Source of the DNA: Deltaproteobacteria bacterium
GTDB lineage: Bacteria; Desulfobacterota; Desulfuromonadia; Desulfuromonadales; Geothermobacteraceae
NCBI GenBank assembly: GCA_003695205.1
Contig: RFIO01000414.1
Span: 1-9,395, forward strand
Reading direction: 5' to 3'
Length of the DNA: 9,395 nucleotides
This document shows, in pieces, positions 1-6,815 of this stretch. Position numbers and translations under genes: made by a program. The notes below the pieces were generated by a model that ran no database searches, was not told the origin of the DNA, and worked only from the letters and a program-made list of their open reading frames with translations. Every line of letters begins with the position of its first letter. Position 1 is the stretch's first letter.

Positions 1-97
1 CCCCGTCATCCTCACCGGCACCCCCGAAGCCCTCACCTTCGCCTGGACCTGCGGCGTGGGCGAACTCACCGGCAGCGGCTTCGGCGCCCTGCAATGA
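1..97 (+). CDS. cas6: Cas6-like crRNA endoribonuclease, 3' end only
   Basis: Only the C-terminal end (codons from base 2, stop TGA at 95-97) lies in the window. The visible residues end in CGVGELTGSGFGALQ, the glycine-rich G-x-G...GFG loop that closes the second ferredoxin-like fold of Cas6 and other RAMP proteins. Cas6 cleaves precursor crRNA within the repeats to give the guides loaded into type III complexes. A C-terminal position of this loop, immediately upstream of cmr1 on the same strand, fits Cas6 best, but another RAMP protein cannot be excluded from about 31 residues. The catalytic residues are upstream of the window and cannot be checked. The gap to cmr1 is 13 nt, so it is probably co-transcribed with the cmr genes; the operon promoter must then lie outside the window. 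Confidence 0.72.
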   Translation, partial: PVILTGTPEALTFAWTCGVGELTGSGFGALQ

Positions 98-110
98 TTT
101 CTCGCGCATC

Positions 111-1184
111 ATGAAACAGATCAGAGCCACCTTTCAGGTCGTCACCCCCATGTTCCTGGGTGACGGTCATCTGCATTTTTCGGGAATTCGTGCCCCTTCC
201 ATCAAGGGTGCGCTCAGGTACTGGTGGCGAGCACTCCACTGGGAGGCCGTCCGGAAACAGGCTGGCTCAGACGAAGAGGCGCTCAAACGGCTTCACAAGG
301 CAGAATCATGGCTCCTGGGCAACGCCGCCGGCACCTATCCTGCGTCGAACGGGAAGAAACCGAACGTCGGGCAGAGCCGGGTCCTGCTCAGCGTCTGGCA
401 GCCCGAAAACTGGGACACGCTCATCGAGGATAAATGGCCGTCGCAGCCCCGCTCCCAACACAATATAGACGGGAGCAGCTATATGGGCTTTGGGCTCTTC
501 GAGATGAGACGCAAGGGGGGGCAGGTAACCCACCCTCAACGCCAGGCCCTGCACGAAGGCGTCACGTTCGGCCTGGTACTGACCTTCAAACCCGACCTGG
601 AAACCGGAAAAAAAGATTGCTGGCGGAACGAATTGGGTGATCCGGTAAATAGCGTGCGCAAGGCGCTGGTCTGGTGGGGCCTCGTCGGGGGCCTCGGCAG
701 CCGCTCCCGGCGCGGCTTCGGCTCGGTGGCCCTGCGCACGCTGGAGGAGGATGAACAAACGAGGGACTTCACATACGATACCCCCGAAGCCTACGAGAAA
801 CAGATTCGCCAGACCCTGAAGGATTATTCCCGGAAGGCCCTTCCTCCCTTCACGGCACTTTCCGGGGAAACGCAATTCGCCTTTCTATCCAACCCCCTGA
901 GCGATCCCCGGGACGCCATCGATGTAATGGGGGACAAATACAAGACGTACCGAACCAGTCTGAAACGCTACGAACGCGTGCCCTTCGGTCTGCCGCTGGC
1001 CAACGAGAACACCAATGATCGCCGTGCAGGGCCCCTGTTCTTCCACGTGCATCCGGTCGGGCGGCGCTACGTCTCATCCGTCCTGTTCGTCCCGGCCGTG
1101 TTCCATCCCCATATCTCAAAGGGCAACCATATCGATTTCTACAGGAACGTCCAGGCTTTCCTCAAAAAGAACAAAGGGAGTTGA
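111..1184 (+). CDS. cmr1: Type III-B CRISPR RAMP protein Cmr1
   Basis: A 357-residue RAMP subunit of the Cmr effector, at the usual family length. The N-terminus (residues 7-40) shows the first ferredoxin-like strand with VTPMFLGDG, followed by IRAPSIKGALRYWWRA, the Cmr1 signature. The glycine-rich RAMP loop is at about 189-206 (GLVGGLGSRSRRGFGSVAL). In characterised Cmr complexes Cmr1 sits at the head of the filament near the 3' end of the guide and helps capture target RNA; it is not the slicing subunit. The ATG at 111 is chosen because the family signature starts seven residues later. No clear Shine-Dalgarno precedes it, so coupling to the upstream cas6-like gene is likely. The stop at 1182-1184 overlaps the ATG of a 23-codon mini-ORF that spans the gap to cmr2. 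No truncation is seen. Confidence 0.95.
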   Translation: MKQIRATFQVVTPMFLGDGHLHFSGIRAPSIKGALRYWWRALHWEAVRKQAGSDEEALKRLHKAESWLLGNAAGTYPASNGKKPNVGQSRVLLSVWQPENWDTLIEDKWPSQPRSQHNIDGSSYMGFGLFEMRRKGGQVTHPQRQALHEGVTFGLVLTFKPDLETGKKDCWRNELGDPVNSVRKALVWWGLVGGLGSRSRRGFGSVALRTLEEDEQTRDFTYDTPEAYEKQIRQTLKDYSRKALPPFTALSGETQFAFLSNPLSDPRDAIDVMGDKYKTYRTSLKRYERVPFGLPLANENTNDRRAGPLFFHVHPVGRRYVSSVLFVPAVFHPHISKGNHIDFYRNVQAFLKKNKGS

Positions 1185-1255
1185 TGCCAAAGGCGGATAC
1201 CACGACCTCTGAAAGCCACTCGCTTTCGGCCCTTCACCGAGGAACAATCCATTGA
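1184..1255 (+). CDS. Possible 23-residue bridging mini-ORF between cmr1 and cmr2
   Basis: An ATG at 1184 overlaps the cmr1 stop as TGATG, the same junction type as cmr6 and the first CARF gene. It opens 23 codons (starting MPKADTTTSES) that end in TGA at 1253-1255, four bases before the cmr2 ATG at 1260. It therefore fills the only sizeable gap in an otherwise tightly coupled operon. The peptide is hydrophilic, with many Thr, Ser and His residues, and matches no family I recognise. The likeliest role, if any, is to keep ribosomes moving from cmr1 into cmr2; a chance open frame is quite possible at this length. The hairpin at 1209-1229 lies inside it. Confidence 0.3.
   Translation: MPKADTTTSESHSLSALHRGTIH
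1209..1229 (+). other. Short hairpin in the cmr1-cmr2 gap
   Basis: GAAAGC (1211-1216) and GCTTTC (1222-1227) are perfect inverted repeats around the 5-base loop CACTC. A C-G pair and a U-G wobble extend the stem to about 8 bp. No T-tract follows, so it is not a classical terminator. It lies 30 bases upstream of the cmr2 start and could influence translation or RNA stability, but a stem this short can arise by chance. Confidence 0.35.
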
Positions 1256-1259
1256 CCTG

Positions 1260-3185
1260 ATGAACCAGTATTTCCACTTCACCATCGGCCCGGTCCAGGG
1301 GTTCGTGGCCCAGGCACGGCGTACGCGTGACTACTGGGCCGGCTCGTTCTTGCTTTCCTGGCTTGCGGGTGTCGCCATGGCATCCATCCGACATCAGGGT
1401 GGGCAGATCGTTTTTCCCACCCCACCGGCCGGGTATCTGGGCTGGATTCACGGCAAGGGGTCCGGGGATCCTCCCCGGCAGGGTGTGATCCCGAACCGAT
1501 TCAAGGCACTGCAAGCCCAGGTACCGCCAGGCTTCAAGCCCGAGCAGGTCGTCGCGGACGTGCGGGCGGCGTGGAAGGCGCTGGCCGACCTGGTGTGGGA
1601 TCGCGACCTGGCCGGCCTGACCCTGCCCCCTGCAACGGCCTCCATCTGGAAACGGCAGGTCGAATCGTTCTGGGAGATCAGCTGGTGCCTGTCCGAAGAC
1701 GAAAAGGCCAACGACCTGCTGGACCGCCGCAAGAACTGGCGGGTGCACCTGCCACCCGACGAACCCGGCCTCAAGTGCAAGATGATGGCCGGCTACCAGG
1801 AAATCTCCGGGGCCACGAGTGCCGGTGCGCCCGAGTACCAGCAACTCTGGAAGCCCCTCGCGAACCGACTGGGACTGGACCTGAAAGAGAACGAACACCT
1901 TTGCGCCATCGCCTTCATCAAGCGCCGCTTCTCGCGCTGTTTCGACGCGCTGGAGGCAGCGTTACCCTCCGGCCTGCGGATCCGGGGATGGAAGGTACCC
2001 GTCAACGTGCCGTCGGCGGGGTTCATCGCCGCGGTGCACTGGCTGGAAGCCCTGATGGAAAAAATGGGCGACGACGAGACGCCCCTGCAGGAATGGGTGC
2101 GAGAGTTCGGCCAGGCCGGCATCGACCGCAGCGAAGACCCATCCGTCTTCCCGTGCCTCTCTCGTCTATTCGATACTCGCCCTCCCCAGGTGCGAATCGC
2201 CCTGAGCTACGACGCCACCGTCTACCATGACATCGACCCCGGCAGTCATGAGGCGCCACGCCGTTTCATCCGGAAGCTGGCCCAGAGGGCCGGCCTGCCG
2301 AAGACGCCCTCCCCGTTCTACGCCGTGCTCCTGATGGACGGCGACTCCCTCGGTGCCCTGCTCCAGAAGCTGGACCCTCGTGACATTTCCCGAGCTCTGG
2401 AGCAGTTCACCAACGCCGTGCCTGAAATCGTCCGGCAGCACAACGGCTTTCTTGTGTACGCCGGCGGAGACGATGTGCTGGCCCTCTTTCCCCTCGAAGA
2501 TGTGCTCGGATGCAGCGCCCGCCTCCGGACGGCGTACCACGACGCTTTCCGCCAGGCAGGTATTGATGTGAAAAAGCACCACATCGGCATCTCGGCTGCC
2601 GTGATGTTCACGCACATCAAGAACCCGCTCCGCCGCATCCTCCTCGACATCCACAGCCTGCTTGACGACGTGGCCAAAGATCAGACGGGCCGGGACGCCC
2701 TGGCGGTGCAGATCCGCAAGCCCGGCGGCAAGATGGTCGAGTGGGCCATACCGTGGGCACGCGCACTCGAAGGCGACCGGTTGATCCTGGAAAACATCGC
2801 CGATCAGTTCCGGTCCCGAGATGAGGAGGAGATCGGGTTCAGCAACAAGTTTTTCTTCAAGATCCGGGAGCGTTTCACGCTCTTCGACCCCAAGCGGCGC
2901 AAAGGCAGACCGACAGAGGACGAGGAGCAGAACCGTCTGACCGAGGACGAGGAGCAGGCCCTGCTGGTTGCCGACTTCCTGAACGCGGCCGAAAACCGGC
3001 GGAAAGGTTCCCAGACGCAACTGCGCAACGCGGCCGAGACGCTCGTAAAGGAGCTCCTCGACCAGTGCCGTGAGCACCGGCGCAAACTCGATCAGGGGCA
3101 GGAAACCTTCAGTACCTCCCCCGGCCTTCGGGACGACGGGGCCATGCTCATCCGGTTTCTGGCCAGCAAGGGAATGGAAGCATGA
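1260..3185 (+). CDS. cmr2: Cas10/Cmr2, HD-less, with intact GGDD cyclase site
   Basis: The large subunit of the type III-B complex, 641 residues. The N-terminus opens with FHFTIGPVQGFVAQARRTRDYWAGS, which in full-length Cmr2 proteins follows the HD nuclease domain. No HD domain precedes it, and the protein is roughly 200 residues shorter than HD-bearing Cmr2 such as the archaeal ones. The second Palm domain is complete: MDGDSLG (359-365) and GGDD (402-405, bases 2463-2474) are the metal-binding motifs that convert ATP to cyclic oligoadenylate when target RNA is bound. The six cysteines are isolated and form no CxxC pair, so the zinc ribbon of some Cas10 proteins is not evident. An acidic TEDEEQ motif is duplicated at 552-566. 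Translation from 1260 has only a distant GAGG (1239-1242), so coupling to upstream translation is plausible. The 3' end overlaps cmr3 by 4 nt. Confidence 0.95.
   Translation: MNQYFHFTIGPVQGFVAQARRTRDYWAGSFLLSWLAGVAMASIRHQGGQIVFPTPPAGYLGWIHGKGSGDPPRQGVIPNRFKALQAQVPPGFKPEQVVADVRAAWKALADLVWDRDLAGLTLPPATASIWKRQVESFWEISWCLSEDEKANDLLDRRKNWRVHLPPDEPGLKCKMMAGYQEISGATSAGAPEYQQLWKPLANRLGLDLKENEHLCAIAFIKRRFSRCFDALEAALPSGLRIRGWKVPVNVPSAGFIAAVHWLEALMEKMGDDETPLQEWVREFGQAGIDRSEDPSVFPCLSRLFDTRPPQVRIALSYDATVYHDIDPGSHEAPRRFIRKLAQRAGLPKTPSPFYAVLLMDGDSLGALLQKLDPRDISRALEQFTNAVPEIVRQHNGFLVYAGGDDVLALFPLEDVLGCSARLRTAYHDAFRQAGIDVKKHHIGISAAVMFTHIKNPLRRILLDIHSLLDDVAKDQTGRDALAVQIRKPGGKMVEWAIPWARALEGDRLILENIADQFRSRDEEEIGFSNKFFFKIRERFTLFDPKRRKGRPTEDEEQNRLTEDEEQALLVADFLNAAENRRKGSQTQLRNAAETLVKELLDQCREHRRKLDQGQETFSTSPGLRDDGAMLIRFLASKGMEA
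2913..2957 (+). repeat. In-frame direct repeat encoding TEDEEQ twice in cmr2
   Basis: Two 18-base copies (2913-2930 and 2940-2957) differ at one position and are separated by 9 bases, giving a 27-base period. Each encodes TEDEEQ, within an acidic, glutamate-rich stretch that follows a basic patch (PKRRKGR). The near-identity at DNA level suggests a fairly recent small duplication. It lies C-terminal to the Palm2 catalytic motifs, in what is probably a surface loop of the helical Cas10 C-terminal region. Confidence 0.7.
3169..3173 (+). promoter_or_regulatory. Ribosome binding site of cmr3
   Basis: AGGGA ends 8 bases before the cmr3 ATG at 3182 and lies within the last codons of cmr2. Together with the ATGA overlap it supports the 3182 start and translational coupling of cmr2 and cmr3. 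Confidence 0.55.
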
Positions 3186-4342
3186 ACGATACGTTGCAAC
3201 TCACCTTCGAAGCCCTGGACACCCTTTTCTTCCGCGAGGCCCTGCCCATGGACATGGCCGGCGGCGTGGAACTCTCGAGCGTGTTCCCCCCTCCGGCACG
3301 GACCGTGGTTGGTGCCATCCGCACGCTGATCGGCGAGAGCCGGGGTGTCGACTGGGGCGAGTTCAAGCAGGGTACCTCCCCACTCAACGAGCTCCTGGGC
3401 ACGCACGAACACCTCGGAAAACTCCGGTTCCGCGGGCCCTACCTGCTCTACCGCGGGGAACGTCTCTTTCCCGTTCCAGGCCTGCTGCTACGTACCCCGC
3501 GGCGCAAGAACGACGAGCAAGCGTACGTACGCCTGGCACCCGACCTGCAGACACCCGTGCACTGCGACCTCGGCCGTGTCTTTCTACCCGGGCTGGAGCA
3601 ACCCAACCCGGGCGTACAGCCTCTGGAAAAGGCTTTTTTGACCGGAGCCGGATTGAAAGCCGTCCTCTCCGGAGGACTTCCCTCATCTGAGGAGGTCATC
3701 CCGCAGACGAAGCTCTATGTGGAAGAGCCGCGCCTGGGCATCGGGCGAGATGTGAAACGGGGGACGGTCATCGAATCGTTGCTCTACCAGACACGCCACA
3801 TACGCCTTGGCCCGCATCCGGAAGACGGCCCCGTGCAGATCGGCATGGACGTCGGCGGGCTGGAAGAAAAGATCTTGCCGGACTCGCCGTTGTGGATCCG
3901 TTTCGGGGGCGAGTCTCGCATGGCGTCAGTCCGCCAGGGCACGCCTCCGGCCCTCCCGGTCCCGGACGCCCCGGCCCATCCGCGCGGCGTTCTCGTCACG
4001 CTGCTGACCCATGGCGACTTCGGGAAAGACGAGCGGCCCGGATGGCTTCTTCCGGGATTTCAGGAGGAAACGCATGAGGGAGCCACCTGCTGGACCGGAA
4101 CGATCGCCGGGGTGCCTCTGCGTCTGGTTTCGTGTGTCCTGGGCAAGGCGGTGCGGGAAGGAGGCTGGGACCTGGCCCACCATCGCCCACGCCCCGTGCG
4201 CAGCCTGGTCCCCGCCGGCAGCGTCTATTTCTTCCAGGTGCTCTCCGGCGACCTCCGGGCGGCCGTCGAGGCCCTGCATGGTATTCATCTCGGACATGAA
4301 CAAGCATGGGGGCGGGGCGAACTCGCCGCCGGTTACTGGTAA
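3182..4342 (+). CDS. cmr3: Type III-B CRISPR RAMP protein Cmr3
   Basis: A 386-residue RAMP protein, within the usual Cmr3 size range. The N-terminal region reads LTFEALDTLFFREALPMD and then SSVFPPPARTVVGAIRTLI (about 7-50), the Cmr3 signature. A conserved internal block, EEPRLGIGRDVKRGTVIESLLYQ, lies at about 181-203. The C-terminus carries the RAMP glycine-rich loop (LGHEQAWGRGELAAGYW, 370-386). In known Cmr structures Cmr3 pairs with Cmr2 and grips the 5' handle of the crRNA, forming the base of the complex; it has no known nuclease activity. Its start overlaps the cmr2 stop (ATGA at 3182-3185), consistent with production of equal amounts of the Cmr2-Cmr3 pair. There is a 12-nt gap to cmr4. 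No broken motif is seen. Confidence 0.95.
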   Translation: MNDTLQLTFEALDTLFFREALPMDMAGGVELSSVFPPPARTVVGAIRTLIGESRGVDWGEFKQGTSPLNELLGTHEHLGKLRFRGPYLLYRGERLFPVPGLLLRTPRRKNDEQAYVRLAPDLQTPVHCDLGRVFLPGLEQPNPGVQPLEKAFLTGAGLKAVLSGGLPSSEEVIPQTKLYVEEPRLGIGRDVKRGTVIESLLYQTRHIRLGPHPEDGPVQIGMDVGGLEEKILPDSPLWIRFGGESRMASVRQGTPPALPVPDAPAHPRGVLVTLLTHGDFGKDERPGWLLPGFQEETHEGATCWTGTIAGVPLRLVSCVLGKAVREGGWDLAHHRPRPVRSLVPAGSVYFFQVLSGDLRAAVEALHGIHLGHEQAWGRGELAAGYW

Positions 4343-4354
4343 ACACAGCCAACC

Positions 4355-5230
4355 ATGAGCATGATGAAAACAGCCCTCCTCGGCCTGCACGCCGAAACAC
4401 CTGTCCATGCCGGCGCCAGCAGTGCAGCGTACGGTGTCGACCTGCCCATCCAGCGCGAGGCCCCGACGGACTGGCCCTGTATCTTTGGATCGTCCATGAA
4501 AGGCGCCCTCCGCGCCCGGGCCGAATCCGTCTTCACGGAGAAGCAAATGGTACGGGTCATCTTCGGGCCGGATACGGACCGAGCCTCGGACCATGCCGGC
4601 GCCGTCTCCATCGGAGATGCCCGCCTCCTGCTTCTCCCCATTCGGTCCCTGTCGAGCCATTTCAAGTGGGTCACGTGCCCGGCGCTGCTGAAGCGGTTTG
4701 GCCATGATTGCCGCCGGCTGGGAATCACCGGGGTTCCGCAGGATAGCTCCGTCCCGGACGTCCCCATCGAAGAGGTCCTCGTCCCCGAGGGGTCCGGGCC
4801 GGTGTTCCTGGAGGAGTTTCGGCTCGAGGCACGCACCGGTGGCACTCTCAACGCGTGGATCGAGGCCTTCACGCGTCTCTTCGGCCTCTCCGAGACGGAC
4901 CTGAAGCGCCAGCTCGCCGTCGTACACAACGATCTGTTCAGCATCCTGACGCGGTTCGGCCTGCCGGTCAACGCCCACATCGCCCTCGACAATGATACCA
5001 AGACCGTGAAGCAGGGCGCCCTGTGGTACGAGGAAACCCTCCCTCCCGAGACGGTGCTCTACGTGCCGGTCATGGCCAGCGACAGCCGGGCCGCCGATGT
5101 GAATCTTTCCGCCGATCTCGTCCTCAACCATCTGACCGGCACCCTGTTCGAGCAGCACCCCTACCTGCAGGTCGGCGGAAACGAAACGACCGGGATGGGG
5201 TGGTTCCGTGTCCACGTCACACATGCCTGA
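4355..5230 (+). CDS. cmr4: Cmr4, target-RNA-cleaving backbone subunit
   Basis: A 291-residue RAMP subunit, full length for Cmr4. The signature VDLPIQREAPTDWPCIFGSSMKGALRA (28-54) is intact. Asp29 (bases 4439-4441) aligns with the catalytic Asp26 of Pyrococcus furiosus Cmr4, which cuts target RNA at 6-nt intervals. A second family block, GALWYEETLPPETVLY, is at 221-236, and the glycine-rich loop (QVGGNETTGMGWFRV) is near the C-terminus. Cmr4 forms the repeated backbone along the crRNA, so target RNA slicing is predicted to be active. The first ATG (4355) is used; Met4 (4364) would begin where the Pyrococcus protein begins and is a possible alternative. No clear Shine-Dalgarno lies in the 12-nt gap after cmr3. 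Confidence 0.96.
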   Translation: MSMMKTALLGLHAETPVHAGASSAAYGVDLPIQREAPTDWPCIFGSSMKGALRARAESVFTEKQMVRVIFGPDTDRASDHAGAVSIGDARLLLLPIRSLSSHFKWVTCPALLKRFGHDCRRLGITGVPQDSSVPDVPIEEVLVPEGSGPVFLEEFRLEARTGGTLNAWIEAFTRLFGLSETDLKRQLAVVHNDLFSILTRFGLPVNAHIALDNDTKTVKQGALWYEETLPPETVLYVPVMASDSRAADVNLSADLVLNHLTGTLFEQHPYLQVGGNETTGMGWFRVHVTHA

Positions 5231-5239
5231 TAGCCAGCA

Positions 5240-5623
5240 ATGACCATGAAAACGATGGAACAGGAACGGGCGGCTTTTGCGCTGGCAAAGGTGCGTCCCT
5301 GGGCCACCAAATCCGATGAACAGCAGAAGCAGTTCCGCTCGTACGCCAACAGCTTCCCCTTCATGATCCGCGCCAACGGGCTGGGACAAGCAGCAGCCTT
5401 CTACCGGAGCAAGGGCAAGAGCGACCCGCATTATGACCTCTACGAGATTCTCTCGGAGTGGCTCTGCCAGTCTCGCTTCGCCCTCTTTGAGAAACAAACA
5501 GACCTGCTCGATGCCATCACGGAAAATGACATGCAGGTATACATGGCTGCCCAGACGGAAGCGCTCCTGCTCATGTCCTGGGTGCAGCGCTTCGCACGGG
5601 CCTTCCTGAAATCGGAGGAATGA
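5240..5623 (+). CDS. cmr5: Cmr5, small helical subunit
   Basis: A 127-residue, mostly helical protein of typical Cmr5 size. The family pattern is visible: MEQERAAFALAKV near the N-terminus, then EQQKQFRSYANSFPFMIRANGLGQAAAFYRSKG (27-59) and YDLYEILSEWL (65-75). Cmr5 forms the minor filament alongside Cmr4 and binds the crRNA-target duplex; it is not a nuclease. The start at 5240 lies 9 nt after the cmr4 stop, but Met3 (5246) and Met6 (5255) are equally possible because no ribosome binding site distinguishes them. Its position between cmr4 and cmr6 is the standard order. Confidence 0.94.
   Translation: MTMKTMEQERAAFALAKVRPWATKSDEQQKQFRSYANSFPFMIRANGLGQAAAFYRSKGKSDPHYDLYEILSEWLCQSRFALFEKQTDLLDAITENDMQVYMAAQTEALLLMSWVQRFARAFLKSEE
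5614..5619 (+). promoter_or_regulatory. Ribosome binding site of cmr6
   Basis: GGAGGA, 5 bases before the ATG at 5625, is the strongest Shine-Dalgarno in the window. It lies in the last codons of cmr5 and fixes the cmr6 start. Confidence 0.65.
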
Positions 5624-5624
5624 G

Positions 5625-6815
5625 ATGGGTAAACGACCTTTATATAAAGGACACGCGTCCGGCGCCTCGCTCGACCGCGGGCATCCCGGACTGGGATTCT
5701 TCCGATTCTTCGACGGTTACTCCCACGACTGGAAGATTGAGGTCACGAAAACCTCGAACCCGAAACTCGATTTCATCCGCCGCTTTGCCCGGCCGGTCGG
5801 CAATGTGGGCCAGCTGGCGGCTTTTCTGCGACGGCGCGAGGCACTGACGCAGGCCCTGGGAGCCGCGCAGCGCGTCCTTCAGCTCGACGGTCCGTTCGTG
5901 ACCGGAACGGGCCTCGAACACCCGGTGGAGAATGGTTTTCTGTGGCATCCCACGCTGGGAACACCCCACATTCCGGGCAGCACGGTCAAAGGGTTGCTGC
6001 GTGCCTGGATGGAGGGCTGGGCCGGCGTAGAAACGGAGAAAATCCGACGCTGGTTCGGCGCCGGGAGCGACACCGATGGCGCGGGAACGGCCGGGTCGCT
6101 CATCTTCTTCGATGCCGTGCCGGTGGCTCCGGTCCTGCTCTTCACGGACGTCATGACGCCTCACATGGGCAAGTGGTACGAGCAGGGTCTCAGGATCCAG
6201 AACATCAATAAGGATCACGAAAAGATTCCCGCCGACTGGCATGATCCCGTACCGGTGCCCTTCCTAGTCGTAAGGGAGGCCAGCTTCCACTTCATGATCG
6301 CGGCACGCACACCCGAGGTGCAAGAGCATCTACCCGACATCATGAAGCACCTGGAAACGGCCCTGGCCACGATCGGCATCGGCGCCAAAACGGCCGTCGG
6401 CTATGGCCGCTTTCGCTCTGCCGCATCTGAGAATCCATCCAGGAATCAGTCAGCGACCTCGTTCTCGCGGGCCACACCGGAACCCGACCCCGAAGCTGTT
6501 GCCCGTGTGGAGGCCCGGTACGAAGAGGCTTCCCAGTATCCCGAAGCCATTCAACCCTGGATCGTTGAAGCAGAGAAACCGGCTAGCAAAGACCGTCTCC
6601 TCCAGCATGCAGAGGAATGGCTGAGCATCCTCGAAAGCATGAACCCGCTCCATCGAGAGAGCGTCGAGTTCTTCGCCAACTGGCTCGATGAACGGTTCAA
6701 GGACATCATGGCAAACCCGGACAAGACTCAAGGGAAAAAGAAAAAGCCGGCCTTCAAACCCCATCAGATCGCCATTGCCAAACGCCTCATCGCTTTGTTG
6801 AATAAAACCGCCTGA
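5625..6815 (+). CDS. cmr6: Cmr6 RAMP protein with long C-terminal extension
   Basis: A 396-residue protein. The RAMP core is clear: LQLDGPFVTGTGLEHP (86-100), then TPHIPGSTVKGLLRAW (113-128), and the glycine-rich loop IGIGAKTAVGYGRF at 250-263, which normally lies close to the end of Cmr6. Cmr6 sits near Cmr1 at the head of the filament and contacts the guide beyond the Cmr4 backbone. About 133 further residues (264-396) follow here: a Ser/Pro/Glu-rich linker (about 265-290), a probable helical segment rich in Trp, Glu and Leu (about 290-365), and a lysine-rich tail (QGKKKKPAFKPH). This tail is not part of the core fold I recognise. The gene starts one base after the cmr5 stop with a strong ribosome binding site, and its stop overlaps the next ATG by one base (TGATG). 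Confidence 0.93.
   Translation: MGKRPLYKGHASGASLDRGHPGLGFFRFFDGYSHDWKIEVTKTSNPKLDFIRRFARPVGNVGQLAAFLRRREALTQALGAAQRVLQLDGPFVTGTGLEHPVENGFLWHPTLGTPHIPGSTVKGLLRAWMEGWAGVETEKIRRWFGAGSDTDGAGTAGSLIFFDAVPVAPVLLFTDVMTPHMGKWYEQGLRIQNINKDHEKIPADWHDPVPVPFLVVREASFHFMIAARTPEVQEHLPDIMKHLETALATIGIGAKTAVGYGRFRSAASENPSRNQSATSFSRATPEPDPEAVARVEARYEEASQYPEAIQPWIVEAEKPASKDRLLQHAEEWLSILESMNPLHRESVEFFANWLDERFKDIMANPDKTQGKKKKPAFKPHQIAIAKRLIALLNKTA

Noticed and set aside
2166..3077. A 303-codon open frame on the minus strand
   Set aside because: It is antisense to the GGDD-bearing part of cmr2 and has no recognisable motif.
3926..5497. A 523-codon open frame on the minus strand
   Set aside because: It lies antisense to cmr3, cmr4 and cmr5, all of which have intact family motifs. 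GC-rich codon bias on the + strand keeps this antisense frame free of stops.
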